A DNA stretch of 64,000 nucleotides from Lacrimispora defluvii (GTDB lineage Bacteria; Bacillota; Clostridia; Lachnospirales; Lachnospiraceae). Under the pieces are notes generated by a model that was not told where the DNA came from, did not search any database, and saw only the letters and a program-made list of their open reading frames with translations. The translations under genes and the position numbers were made by a program. Shown piece by piece: positions 46,371 to 55,274 of the stretch. Each line of letters starts with the position of its first letter. The stretch's first letter is position 1. The stretch lies in contig JAAOXG010000010.1 of the NCBI GenBank assembly GCA_013036995.1, positions 62,001-126,000 of the forward strand. Reading direction: 5' to 3'.

Positions 46371-47194
46371 TGACACAAAGAAGAATCAACTCCCTGATAA
46401 AACAATTTTTTGCTATTCTGTTTTTAGTTTTTATGCTTTTACCTTTCTTTCTTGTCCTGATTAATGCGTTAAAACCAAGAATTGAAATTATTAAAAACCC
46501 CATGGCACTTCCCCATGCCCTGTCACTGGCCAATTTTACAAAAGCCTGGGTGACGATGAAATTCGGAACGGTGCTGATGAATACTGCTTATATCACGGCA
46601 TTTTCTCAGATTCTGCTCATTGTATTTGGTGCAATGCTTTCTTATATGCTGGTTCGCTGGGACTTTAAAGCCAACAAAGTTATTTTTACAGTATTAATCT
46701 GCGCCATGATTATACCATTTCAGTCATTAATGATTCCGTTTGTCAGTATTTTTGGAAAACTGGGACTGATGAACAGCCGGACAGCCCTGATATTTTTCTA
46801 CATGGGCTTTGGTATGCCTATGACTACGTTTATGTATCACGGCTTTATGAAAGGGATATCAAGAGAGATGGAGGAAGCTGCCCTGATCGATGGCTGCTCA
46901 CACTTTTACTGCTTCTGGAAAATCGTATTTCCCAATTTAAAGCCAATTACAACCACAATACTGATTGTTAATATATTATGGATCTGGAATGATTTTCTTC
47001 TTCCTTCTTTAGTTCTCATCAAAGATAAGAACAGGACAATTCCCCTTTCCACATTCTATTTCTTTGGTGAATATACCGCGGAACTGGGTCTGGCTATGGC
47101 CGCTTTAATTTTAAGTGTTTTGCCTGTTGTTGTAATTTATCTCTTCCTTCAGAAGCAGATTGTGACAGGGGTCATGGATGGGGCTATTAAATAA
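46367..47194 (+). CDS. CUT1 sugar ABC permease (MalG type)
   Basis: 275 aa, six membrane helices. The EAA loop is EEAALIDGCSHFYCFWKIVFP and the tail ends VIYLFLQKQIVTGVMDGAIK. It is the intact counterpart of the remnant at 8431-8658. It overlaps the MalF-type gene by 4 bp and is followed 15 bp later by the sucrose phosphorylase-type gene. Confidence 0.94.
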   Translation: MMTQRRINSLIKQFFAILFLVFMLLPFFLVLINALKPRIEIIKNPMALPHALSLANFTKAWVTMKFGTVLMNTAYITAFSQILLIVFGAMLSYMLVRWDFKANKVIFTVLICAMIIPFQSLMIPFVSIFGKLGLMNSRTALIFFYMGFGMPMTTFMYHGFMKGISREMEEAALIDGCSHFYCFWKIVFPNLKPITTTILIVNILWIWNDFLLPSLVLIKDKNRTIPLSTFYFFGEYTAELGLAMAALILSVLPVVVIYLFLQKQIVTGVMDGAIK

Positions 47195-47209
47195 TGGAGG
47201 TAAGCTGAC

Positions 47210-48649
47210 TTGAATATATCGAACAAAATAATGCTGATAACTTATCCGGACAGCATTGGAGGAAATCTGGTTACATTAAGAAATGTACTGAAAGAGTATT
47301 TTGAAGATGCCGTTGGAGGAATACATATTCTGCCCTTTTTTCCTTCCAGCGGAGACCGGGGATTTTCCCCCATTACGTATGAAACGGTTGAGCCTGCTTT
47401 TGGAGACTGGGCTGATATTAAAAAACTGTCAGAAACATATTATCTGATGTGTGATGTGATGGTAAATCATGTTTCCAAAAGGAGTAAAGAATTTCTGGAC
47501 TATCTTGAGAAAGGTGAAGCTTCCCCTTTTGCCGGCATGTTCCTTGATTATGAGCAGTTCTGGGGAGAGGGAAGACCGGATGAACGGGATATAAACCTGC
47601 TCTACAGGAGAAAGGATGGAGAGCCATACCAGAGTTTTGTCCGGGCGGACGGCAAGACGGTGAAGCTTTGGTGCACCTTTACCAATGAGCAGATTGATCT
47701 GGATCTTCGGACAGAGACAGCAAAGCAATACTTGAGAGAGAATTTCAATCATCTTGCTTCAAATGGCATCAGCATTATCCGCCTTGATGCACTTGGCTAT
47801 GTGGTGAAAAAACGGGATACAAGCTGTTTTATGGTTGAACCGGACATCTGGAACGTGATTGATGAGATAACAGGGATGGCTGGTGACCGGGCATGGCTTC
47901 TGCCTGAAATTCACGATACATGGGAGACAGCAAAGAAGTTAGAGGACCATCACGTCTGGAGCTATGATTTTGTACTGCCGTTCCTGATGCTTCATGCCAT
48001 TTATACCGGGGACACAAAAAAGCTGGCAGGCTGGCTGAAGGTGGCTCCCCGCACACAATTTACGGTTTTGGATACTCATGACGGAATTGGCGTTTATGAT
48101 GCCTATGACTGGGTTGATGAAGAGGAGGCAGCCTCATTAATTGAACGGATCGAAGACCGCTTAAGCTATCAGTTTAAACCACTGAACCCGGAGAAGAAAC
48201 GATTTAAAAAGGCATATCAGCTTTATACAACCTACTTTTCTGCACTCCATGAAAATGAACAGGCATATTTACTTGCCCGCGCGGTACAGTTCTTCGCACC
48301 CGGAATCCCACAGGTGTACTACGTTGGAATGCTGGCAGGTGAAAATGATTATGCAGCTCTGGAACAGTCAGAAGATCACAGATCTATTAACCGCCATAAT
48401 TATACGGTGGAAGAAATCAGAGACTGCGCTCAGAGAGATGTTGTAAAAAAATTAAGATCCCTGATGCAATTTAGAAATACGTTTGGTGCATTTGATGGAG
48501 ATCTGGAGGTTACTGTTCCTTCAGAGGGGATCTTAATTATGAGAAGAACCGCAAATGATAAGTGGGCGGAGCTGATCTGCAATTTTGCAGATTTGGATTT
48601 TTCCATTTGTTATATGGAACAGGGAATTACGCAAAGGCTTAAGCTCTAA
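47210..48649 (+). CDS. Sucrose phosphorylase-type enzyme (GH13_18), second copy
   Basis: 479 aa, TTG start with GGAGG nine bases upstream. The catalytic residues are all present: Asp193 in IIRLDALGY, Glu233 in LLPEIHD and Asp291 in LDTHDGIG. GGIHILPFFPSSGDRGF marks the N-terminus. It is a clear paralogue of the enzyme at 10399, and both follow CUT1 permease sequence. GH13_18 includes sucrose, sucrose-6F-phosphate and glucosylglycerol/glucosylglycerate phosphorylases; the presence of two copies suggests one may use a different acceptor. Acts in the cytosol, releasing glucose-1-phosphate from the imported sugar. Confidence 0.88.
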   Translation: MNISNKIMLITYPDSIGGNLVTLRNVLKEYFEDAVGGIHILPFFPSSGDRGFSPITYETVEPAFGDWADIKKLSETYYLMCDVMVNHVSKRSKEFLDYLEKGEASPFAGMFLDYEQFWGEGRPDERDINLLYRRKDGEPYQSFVRADGKTVKLWCTFTNEQIDLDLRTETAKQYLRENFNHLASNGISIIRLDALGYVVKKRDTSCFMVEPDIWNVIDEITGMAGDRAWLLPEIHDTWETAKKLEDHHVWSYDFVLPFLMLHAIYTGDTKKLAGWLKVAPRTQFTVLDTHDGIGVYDAYDWVDEEEAASLIERIEDRLSYQFKPLNPEKKRFKKAYQLYTTYFSALHENEQAYLLARAVQFFAPGIPQVYYVGMLAGENDYAALEQSEDHRSINRHNYTVEEIRDCAQRDVVKKLRSLMQFRNTFGAFDGDLEVTVPSEGILIMRRTANDKWAELICNFADLDFSICYMEQGITQRLKL

Positions 48650-48659
48650 TTATATTATG

Positions 48660-48700
48660 GGGTATTTTTCCCCAGACAAGTGAGGTCCGGGGAAATACCC
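48660..48700. terminator. Hairpin between convergent genes
   Basis: GGGTATTT..CCCC (48660-48673) pairs with GGGGAAATACCC (48689-48700). It lies between the convergent phosphorylase and PfpI genes. There is no strong T run on either side, so its terminator role is likely but unproven. Confidence 0.5.
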
Positions 48701-48710
48701 TGGGCTTTAC

Positions 48711-49304
48711 TTAGTTCTGATTTCCATTATAGATGCCATATTTATAAAATTTATACCAATTAAGAATCTCATTTTCTGGCGCAATATTTAATGCCATAAG
48801 AACCTCTCTTGCAAATTCCAAAGGCGAAACTCCATTTGCAGTAATGATTTTTTCATCTCTTACAGCCGGCTCCACAATATAGTTTTTTTCTCCTGTATAA
48901 GCATTTTTGGCCCACTGTTTTAAATTATCGCAGTCATTGCTGGTATGCCGGACGTCATTTAACAGCCCAATTGTACCCAGGAATGCGGAAGCATCACAGA
49001 TGCCAGCTAAAATTCTTCCATCATGAAAACATCTTTCTGCCAGGGGCCGGATCTGCTGTGCTGATTCGCCCCTCCATGAGGTCCCACCGATAAGAATGAG
49101 AGCCTCATAATCCTTTGGCATATCATGGATATCATAATCAGGAATAACCCGGAATCCGCCAATGGATTCCACTGCCTTCTTTTCTAAAGAAACAGTTTTT
49201 ACATCGTATTGATCCGGATCAAATGTCCGGATGGCGGTAGATAAATAGGCTGCTTCCCAATCTGCAAATCCTTCTAAAATTACAAATAATACAATCTTTT
49301 TCAT
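48711..49304 (-). CDS. DJ-1/PfpI-family protein
   Basis: 197 aa. A glutamine amidotransferase-like fold with an N-terminal KIVLFVILEGFADWE strand, LILIGG and the nucleophile-elbow Cys in ILAGICDASAFLG. The stretch TANGVSPLEFAREVLMALN is typical of the YajL/DJ-1/ThiJ-like proteins. Members are proteases, chaperones, glyoxalases or deglycases; which applies here is unknown. AGGAGA precedes the start on the minus strand. It probably shares a transcript with the PNPOx-like gene upstream (53 bp gap). Confidence 0.88.
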   Translation of the reverse strand: MKKIVLFVILEGFADWEAAYLSTAIRTFDPDQYDVKTVSLEKKAVESIGGFRVIPDYDIHDMPKDYEALILIGGTSWRGESAQQIRPLAERCFHDGRILAGICDASAFLGTIGLLNDVRHTSNDCDNLKQWAKNAYTGEKNYIVEPAVRDEKIITANGVSPLEFAREVLMALNIAPENEILNWYKFYKYGIYNGNQN

Positions 49305-49357
49305 AATATTCTCCTGTTCTTTACCTGTTCCAGATTTAATGCAGCAACCGATTTTAA

Positions 49358-49813
49358 TTACATCTCGTGCTTAATGGACAATGCCGTCTGTTTTTTATAA
49401 TCGATCACATAACCGTTCCCTGTCTCCATTGATAGAAAGCTGGAATAAGATGGGGTAATCCTAATCAGCCTCATAGCAGGATCATCCTTATATCGGTCAA
49501 AATGATGAGGCAGGCCGGTCTCAATATAACTTATTACCGGTTCATTGGAATCACTTGACGGGTGGGAAAGCAAAGTTCCATTACCTCTGATCTGAATGGC
49601 ATCAATGCTTAATGCAACAGAATTATTTTTGCTTATTTGCTCATACTTGTTGGAGTCAGCTTCTGTTACAAAGTAAAAACATCCCTCGTAAGTATAAATA
49701 TTAACGGTTCGGGCAGAGACACCTTCCTTATTTCTTGTTGCCAAAACCATAATTTTATCTTGTCCGATTTCTTTTTCTAAACCTTCCAGTGCTTTTTCAA
49801 TTATTTTATCCAT
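49358..49813 (-). CDS. Pyridoxamine 5'-phosphate oxidase-like protein
   Basis: 151 aa from the ATG at 49813, supported by AAGGAGAGA seven bases upstream. A split-barrel flavin-binding fold: KIMVLATRNKEGVSARTVNIY and YFVTEADSNKYEQISKNNSVAL are typical of PNPOx-like proteins, which bind FMN, F420 or haem. True PdxH residues for PNP oxidation cannot be confirmed, and a simple flavoprotein reductase is more likely. It is divergent from the WYL regulator, and a TTGACAT/ATGTCAA palindrome lies in the intergenic space. Confidence 0.85.
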   Translation of the reverse strand: MDKIIEKALEGLEKEIGQDKIMVLATRNKEGVSARTVNIYTYEGCFYFVTEADSNKYEQISKNNSVALSIDAIQIRGNGTLLSHPSSDSNEPVISYIETGLPHHFDRYKDDPAMRLIRITPSYSSFLSMETGNGYVIDYKKQTALSIKHEM

Positions 49814-49853
49814 GTTTGATCTCTCCTTTTTTTTAAAGTATATCATTCCATTG

Positions 49854-49871
49854 TTGACATCTGTATGTCAA
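49854..49871. promoter_or_regulatory. Palindromic operator candidate
   Basis: TTGACAT (49854-49860), CTGT, ATGTCAA (49865-49871): perfect 7-bp half-sites in the 94-bp divergent region between the PNPOx-like gene and the WYL regulator. The left half also contains a TTGACA that could act as a -35 element. Confidence 0.5.
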
Positions 49872-49907
49872 TGATTTAAGCTGATTTAAAAAAATGGAAG
49901 TGATGAG

Positions 49908-50843
49908 ATGAAAATAGACAGGCTTATTGCAATTATCATGATTCTTTTAGAGAGGGAGAAAGTAACCGCAAAATCTCTGGCAGAGATGTTTGAGGTCTCA
50001 ATGCGAACAATATACAGGGATTTGGAAGTAATTAATCAGGCAGGAATTCCGGTCTTTGCCACCTCAGGACCGGGCGGCGGCGTTGAAATCATGAAAGAAT
50101 TTAAAGTAGAAAAACGAATTTTTTCTGCAAACGATATAACCGCACTTCTAATGGGATTATCCAGTATTAAAAATAATCTGCCTGGGGAACAGACCATGGC
50201 AGCGTTGGCAAAAGTAAAGGGGATGATTCCAAAAGAACATCATAAGGAGTGGGAATATCGTGCAAATCAGATGAAAATAGATGCATTACCCTGGTTCAAT
50301 GCCGGGAATCTGTTTCACACAGTAGAACTGATACAGGAAGCGTTAGATCAGCAAAAAATTCTCACATTCCAATACCGGGATATCAGAGATAAAAAAAGCA
50401 GCAGAGAAGTAGAACCCTATCGTCTTTTATGGAAGGGAGAGGCATGGTATCTTCAGGGATATTGCCTGTCACGCAAGGATTTTCGTACGTTTAAACTGTT
50501 AAGGATGAGCGATTTATTAATATCGGATCAGCGATTTGAAATCCGCGATTTTCCAATGGAACGGTTGGATGAGATACAGACCAGAGATAATTCTATGACA
50601 ATGGTAAAGCTAAGGATTCAGGAAGGAGTTAGGGATTTAGTTATAACGCGTTTCGGGGAAGACTGTCTGACTCCGGACGGTCCTGATCACTATATAGCCG
50701 AACTGTATATGCCTGTTGATGATCTGGCCTGCGGCTATCTGCTCAGTATGGGAACCAGATGCGTATGTCTGGAGCCAGAGGAAATGCGGGAAAAGATGAG
50801 ACAGCTTTCTTCTGAAATCTGTAGATTTTACCAAACTTCGTAA
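49908..50843 (+). CDS. HTH/WYL-domain transcriptional regulator (YafY type)
   Basis: 311 aa. The N-terminal winged helix-turn-helix (RLIAIIMILLEREKVTAKSL, VSMRTIYRDLEVI) belongs to the DeoR/HTH_11 class. The WYL domain follows (LTFQYRDIRDKKSSREVEPY, WYLQGYCLSRKDFRTFKL), with a WCX-type C-terminal domain. WYL proteins respond to small ligands or nucleic acids. It is divergent from the PNPOx-like/PfpI genes with a palindrome in between, so it probably controls them and itself. Confidence 0.93.
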   Translation: MKIDRLIAIIMILLEREKVTAKSLAEMFEVSMRTIYRDLEVINQAGIPVFATSGPGGGVEIMKEFKVEKRIFSANDITALLMGLSSIKNNLPGEQTMAALAKVKGMIPKEHHKEWEYRANQMKIDALPWFNAGNLFHTVELIQEALDQQKILTFQYRDIRDKKSSREVEPYRLLWKGEAWYLQGYCLSRKDFRTFKLLRMSDLLISDQRFEIRDFPMERLDEIQTRDNSMTMVKLRIQEGVRDLVITRFGEDCLTPDGPDHYIAELYMPVDDLACGYLLSMGTRCVCLEPEEMREKMRQLSSEICRFYQTS

Positions 50844-50928
50844 GCTTCTATGCCGCGGCTTTTCTGCATATAGATAGGATGTACTTTTTTAAAACTGCAA
50901 AAGGCTATAAAACGAAAGGAGTGCATCC

Positions 50929-51939
50929 ATGATTGTATCGTGGCTGACAACCAATGAGTGTAATTTAAGATGCAGGCATTGTTACCAGGATGCCGGAAGC
51001 AGAAAAACAAAAGAACTGACAACAGCAGAAGCAGAAAAGATGATTGGAGAAATTGCAAGGGCAGGATTTAAAATCATGATTTTCAGTGGGGGAGAGCCAC
51101 TGATGCGGCCGGATATTTATCATTTGGTATCCCATGCAGCAAAAGCCGGGCTAAGACCGGTCTTTGGAACCAATGGGACACTTTTGACGGAAGAAACGGC
51201 CAGAAAGTTAAAAGACTGCGGTGCTGCAGCTATGGGAATCAGCGTGGATAGTTTAAATGAAGAAAAGCATAATGATTTCAGGGGCTGCTCCGATGCATTC
51301 CGCTTAACCATGGAAGGAATTGAAAACTGCAAAAAAGTGGGGCTGCCATTTCAGATCCATACCACAGTTCTGGACTGGAATCAGGCGGAAGTAAGCGATA
51401 TCATTGATTTTAGTGTAGATGTGGGAGCTGTGGCAAACTACATATTTTTTCTCATTCCGGTGGGGAGAGGAAAATTTCTGGAAGACACATCCTTGCAGGT
51501 TATGGAATATGAAGCACTATTAAAAACCATTATGGAGAAACAGAAAAAAGTACCCATTGATATAAAACCAACCTGTGCGCCCCAATTTGTCCGTGTGGCA
51601 AAAGAACTGGAGGTTCAGACTCGTTTTAAAAAGGGCTGCCTTGCCGGCTTGTCTTATTGTGTGATTACTCCGGAGGGGCTGGTAAGACCGTGTGCATATA
51701 TGACGGAAATTGCAGGAGATGTCCGGGAGGAATCATTTGATAAAATCTGGTCTGAAAGCAGTGTGTTTAAAAGGTTAAGAAGCAGGGAGTATAAGGGCAC
51801 CTGCAGTACATGCGTTTACAAAGAAGACTGCGGTGGCTGCCGGGCGAGAGCCGGATATTACCACGACGGTGACTATATGTCGGAGGACAGTTACTGTGGG
51901 TTTGGAGCCAGGTGGAAGGAGGGACTTCCTGCACAATGA
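50929..51939 (+). CDS. Radical SAM/SPASM protein, NirJ/AhbC/AhbD-like
   Basis: 336 aa. Radical SAM cluster motif CNLRCRHC (Cys11, Cys15, Cys18), FSGGEPLMRPD, and a SPASM region with CAYMTEIAGDV, CSTCVYKEDCGGCRARAGYY and GDYMSEDSYC. The CGGCRARA-GDY-ED-C signature is that of NirJ/AhbC/AhbD enzymes, which modify haem precursors; close relatives with other substrates exist. AAAGGAG precedes the ATG. It overlaps the next gene (ATGA) and heads an operon with a haem/siderophore/cobalamin-type importer, so a tetrapyrrole substrate is plausible, though unproven. Confidence 0.85.
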   Translation: MIVSWLTTNECNLRCRHCYQDAGSRKTKELTTAEAEKMIGEIARAGFKIMIFSGGEPLMRPDIYHLVSHAAKAGLRPVFGTNGTLLTEETARKLKDCGAAAMGISVDSLNEEKHNDFRGCSDAFRLTMEGIENCKKVGLPFQIHTTVLDWNQAEVSDIIDFSVDVGAVANYIFFLIPVGRGKFLEDTSLQVMEYEALLKTIMEKQKKVPIDIKPTCAPQFVRVAKELEVQTRFKKGCLAGLSYCVITPEGLVRPCAYMTEIAGDVREESFDKIWSESSVFKRLRSREYKGTCSTCVYKEDCGGCRARAGYYHDGDYMSEDSYCGFGARWKEGLPAQ

Positions 51940-52892
51940 ATTTCCGCTTGCTGAAAATAACGGTATTAGTAACGATACTTACTTCCTTTATATCCGGATG
52001 CGCAGCACGGACTGTGGCTGTAGCCAGGAATGAGTCAGATGATCAGACCGGGTATTATCAATTTACGGATGCGTTAGGACAGGAGATCCGGGTAAAGAAT
52101 CCCAAACGTGTGGTTGCGCTCATGGGAAGCTTTGCGGATACCTGGCAAAAAGCAGGGGGAGAGCTATGGGGAGTGACCGATGATGCATTTGATGAAAGAG
52201 GTCTTGAACTTCCTGACAACGTGATTTCTGTGGGGAAGTACAACAGCCCCAATCTGGAGACGATCATTGGGCTGAATCCTGATCTTGTCATATTGTCGTC
52301 TGAGACGAAAGAGCACACAGCGTTAAAGGAAGCGTTGAAACAGGCAGGAATTACAGCTGCCTATTTTCATGTGACTTACTTTGAGGATTATCTTTCCATG
52401 CTGCGAATCTGTACGGATATCACAGGAAGAGAGGATTTATATAAGAAAAACGGATTGGAGACAAAGGAGCAGATTGAAGCTGTGATCAATAACAAAATCC
52501 CGGGAAGTTCGCCAAGAGTTCTTTTTCTTATTACCTATTCCGGCGGCGTCGTGGCTAAAAATTCTGAATGCATGACAGGAAAAATGTTGAAAGACTTAGG
52601 CTGCATCAATCTGGCAGATGAAAACAAAAGTCTGTTAAAAGAATTTACCATGGAAGCCATTCTGAAAGAAGACCCGGATTATATTTTTGTTGTTCCCATG
52701 GGTAATGATGATGCGCAGGCAAATAAAAATTTAAAAGAAGGTATCGAGAAGAATCCGGCGTGGAATGGTTTGAAAGCAGTTCAGAATCAGCATTATATCC
52801 TTCTTCCCAAAGAGAAGTTTTTATATAAGCCCAATGAGAAATGGGGGGAGAGCTATGTTTACCTTTCTGAAATTCTCAGCGGCACCAGATAA
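51936..52892 (+). CDS. BtuF/FepB-type binding lipoprotein
   Basis: 318 aa from ATG 51936, overlapping the radical SAM stop; GGAGG lies some 15 bases upstream, so translational coupling is likely. Lipoprotein signal with FISGC (Cys22). The Peripla_BP_2 fold shows FTDALGQEIRVKNPKRVVAL and LETIIGLNPDLVIL. It is a membrane-anchored receptor for a metal chelate such as haem, cobalamin or a siderophore. Its own 3' end overlaps the permease gene by 38 bp. Confidence 0.9.
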   Translation: MNFRLLKITVLVTILTSFISGCAARTVAVARNESDDQTGYYQFTDALGQEIRVKNPKRVVALMGSFADTWQKAGGELWGVTDDAFDERGLELPDNVISVGKYNSPNLETIIGLNPDLVILSSETKEHTALKEALKQAGITAAYFHVTYFEDYLSMLRICTDITGREDLYKKNGLETKEQIEAVINNKIPGSSPRVLFLITYSGGVVAKNSECMTGKMLKDLGCINLADENKSLLKEFTMEAILKEDPDYIFVVPMGNDDAQANKNLKEGIEKNPAWNGLKAVQNQHYILLPKEKFLYKPNEKWGESYVYLSEILSGTR

Positions 52893-53883
52893 AAGGGGCT
52901 ATTTGTTTCTGATGATTTCTTTTGCTTTTCTTATTGGTTCTGCTTTGCTTGGATTATTTTCCGGTGCCAGCTTTATTCCCCCCTCTGTGATATTTGAGGT
53001 TATATTCTCCGGCAGAACCCAGGACCCGGTTTACCGCATTTTTATGACAGTGCGGCTGCCGCGGGTTTTGGGAGCACTGCTTGCAGGAAGTGGTCTTGCT
53101 GTTTCCGGATCAATTCTTCAGACGGTGTTTCATAATCCGCTGGCAAGTCCCAATATCATAGGTGTCAATGCAGGGGCAGGACTGTTTGTGCTGGTCTGTT
53201 CTATTTTATTTCCAGGTGCCCATGACCTGATACCGTTTGCTGCATTTTTAGGAGCGCTTCTTGCATCGGTTCTGATTCTGCTTATTGCGATGACCAGCCG
53301 GATGTCGCAGTTATTGCTTGTTCTGTCCGGATTTGTAATCAACAGCCTGTTTACAGCCGGAATGAATGGGGTACTGATATTGTTTCCCGATGCTTATGTA
53401 GGCGCGGGTAACTTTCTGGCAGGAGGTCTTTCCGGGGTTACCACGGACCGGCTGATTTATCCCACTTTTGGCATACTGGGAGGGCTGTTGCTTTCTTTCA
53501 GCTGTGCAAAAGGTTTAAATCATCTGGGGCTTGGCATAGAACGTGCCGGTGCTTTAGGAATGAATGTACCTGTGATCAGATGTCTGGCAATTGCCATTGC
53601 TGCGGCATTGGCGGGTGCAGCTGTCAGCTTTGCAGGGCTCATTGGTTTTGTGGGTCTTATTATTCCTCATGGAGTGAAGCTTTTAATCGGTACGGATAAC
53701 CGATTCGTATTACCAGGCAGCGCGCTTCTTGGCGGAATGTTTGTTATATTATGTGATCTTTTTGCACGGACGTTATTTATTCCTTATGAACTTCCGGTAG
53801 GGATCCTGTTGTCAATGGTGGGCTGCCCATTCTTTCTTTATCTGATTCTGAAAAGCAGAAACAGGAGGGATTTGGAATGTTAA
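52855..53883 (+). CDS. FecCD/BtuC-type ABC permease
   Basis: 342 aa from ATG 52855, which has GGGGGGAGA close upstream. About ten membrane helices; family marks are VRLPRVLGALLAGSGLAVSG, QTVFHNPLASPNIIGVNAGAG and GLIGFVGLIIPHGVKLL. It is the channel of a type II importer for haem, cobalamin or ferric siderophore. Start lies inside the binding-protein gene, and its stop overlaps the ATPase start by 7 bp, a tightly packed operon. Confidence 0.94.
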   Translation: MFTFLKFSAAPDKRGYLFLMISFAFLIGSALLGLFSGASFIPPSVIFEVIFSGRTQDPVYRIFMTVRLPRVLGALLAGSGLAVSGSILQTVFHNPLASPNIIGVNAGAGLFVLVCSILFPGAHDLIPFAAFLGALLASVLILLIAMTSRMSQLLLVLSGFVINSLFTAGMNGVLILFPDAYVGAGNFLAGGLSGVTTDRLIYPTFGILGGLLLSFSCAKGLNHLGLGIERAGALGMNVPVIRCLAIAIAAALAGAAVSFAGLIGFVGLIIPHGVKLLIGTDNRFVLPGSALLGGMFVILCDLFARTLFIPYELPVGILLSMVGCPFFLYLILKSRNRRDLEC

Positions 53884-54644
53884 AAATGGAGGGGATTTCT
53901 TATTCTTATCATAAAAACAGACCGGTTATTACAGATCTGGATTTAGAAATAGAGGCTGGGAAGATAACTGCAATCGCCGGGCCAAATGGCTGTGGAAAGA
54001 GTACGGTCTTAAAGCTGGCCTCCCGCCTGCTGAAACCCCAGACTGGCGAAATTTTTATAGGCGAAAAAAATATCTCTCATATGAGTAAGAGAGCGGTGGC
54101 GAGAGAAGTGTCCATGCTCTTTCAGAACAGCCAGATTCCGGATATGACCGCTCAACGAGTAGTCATGGCCGCAAGATATCCCTACCAGTCTTCTTTTGCC
54201 GGTTATACAAAAGAAGAGGAAGAGATGAGCGAATGTGCCATGGAACTGACTGGATGCAAAGAGTTTCGGCATAAAAACATGGCAGAGCTTTCGGGGGGTG
54301 AGAGACAGAGAGTATTTCTTTCAATGATATACAATCAGGATACTCCCCTGATTCTTCTTGATGAACCGACAACCTATCTGGACATTCATGTTACCTATGA
54401 AATAATGGAGCTGATTCGAAACCTGAACAAAAATCGAAAAAAAACCATAGTGATGGTGCTTCATGATCTAAATCTGGCTCTTCAGTATTCGGATTCTCTT
54501 GTCTTAATGAATCATGGCAGCATTTATAACATCCATACACCAGATGATGATCGTATTTTAGAAAGTATTAAATCTCTTTTTGGCATAGAAGTCCGCAATT
54601 TCCGAGATAACCAGAATTCTTTTTATTGCTTTGCCCAGAATTGA
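53877..54644 (+). CDS. FecE/BtuD-type ABC ATP-binding protein
   Basis: 255 aa. Walker A GPNGCGKST (about residue 36), Q-loop in LFQNSQIPD, signature LSGGERQR, Walker B LILLDEPTTYLD and the switch His in VLHDLNLAL. It energises the FecCD-type permease. AGGAGG lies before the start, inside the previous gene. No gene overlaps its end; the DUF4491 gene follows after 104 bp and may be separate. Confidence 0.94.
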   Translation: MLKMEGISYSYHKNRPVITDLDLEIEAGKITAIAGPNGCGKSTVLKLASRLLKPQTGEIFIGEKNISHMSKRAVAREVSMLFQNSQIPDMTAQRVVMAARYPYQSSFAGYTKEEEEMSECAMELTGCKEFRHKNMAELSGGERQRVFLSMIYNQDTPLILLDEPTTYLDIHVTYEIMELIRNLNKNRKKTIVMVLHDLNLALQYSDSLVLMNHGSIYNIHTPDDDRILESIKSLFGIEVRNFRDNQNSFYCFAQN

Positions 54645-54748
54645 ACATGGCGGGATGATTTGCTGGGGGTGGAATTCTAATTGGAGATATAAACCTGATA
54701 TTCTGTTAATACAATATAATAATTGAAAGAAAGAAGAGGTACTACTGA

Positions 54749-55069
54749 ATGAATTATGATGGAATCATCATTGGTATAGGGACATTTCTTATTATCGGAC
54801 TGCTGCATCCGGTTGTAATTAAGGCAGAGTATTATTTTACAGTTAGAATATGGCCCTTGTTTCTGATATTAGGACTTTTGTGCTTTGTAATTTCTCTTGT
54901 GTCTCCTTCTTCCACAGAACGATCACTGTCTGCAGTACTTGGCTGTTCTCTTTTGTGGAGTATAAAAGAGATTTTTGAGCAGAAAAAGAGAGTGGAAAAG
55001 GGTTGGTTTCCTGAAAATCCAAAAAGAAAAGTATTTAAAGCCGCAGAACTGGGTGGGAAAGAAAAATAA
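54749..55069 (+). CDS. DUF4491 family membrane protein
   Basis: 106 aa with three hydrophobic segments (about residues 5-22, 33-51, 62-74). DUF4491 marks are GLLHPVVIKAEYYFTVRIWP, LLWSIKEIFEQKKRVEKGWF and PENPKR at the end. The function is unknown. Many homologues occur in gut Firmicutes and Bacteroidetes. AGAAGAGG lies upstream, and TATAAT at 54715-54720 could be its -10. Confidence 0.85.
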   Translation: MNYDGIIIGIGTFLIIGLLHPVVIKAEYYFTVRIWPLFLILGLLCFVISLVSPSSTERSLSAVLGCSLLWSIKEIFEQKKRVEKGWFPENPKRKVFKAAELGGKEK

Positions 55070-55151
55070 AGAGATAATTGACACAAGATGGTTATAAGAA
55101 AAAGATTAATGACGATATTAATCTGTAACTATTCTAACAATGTAAGTTATG

Positions 55152-55180
55152 GGAGACACTGAAAGGTGTCTCTTTTCTTT
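55152..55180 (+). terminator. Intrinsic terminator after DUF4491
   Basis: GAGACAC (55153-55159) and GTGTCTC (55166-55172), 6-nt loop, then TTTTCTTT. Confidence 0.75.
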
Positions 55181-55223
55181 CCCTATATACCAAAGTATGC
55201 AAAGCCTGTGAAGTAAATTGGTT

Positions 55224-55253
55224 TTGCGGGCAAAACATTGGAAATGCTATACT
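55224..55253 (+). promoter_or_regulatory. Promoter of the PTS operon
   Basis: TTGCGG (55224-55229), 18-bp spacer ending in TGC, TATACT (55248-55253): an extended -10 promoter 21 bp before the regulator gene. Confidence 0.55.
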
Positions 55254-55274
55254 GAGCACATAAAGGAGGAAACC

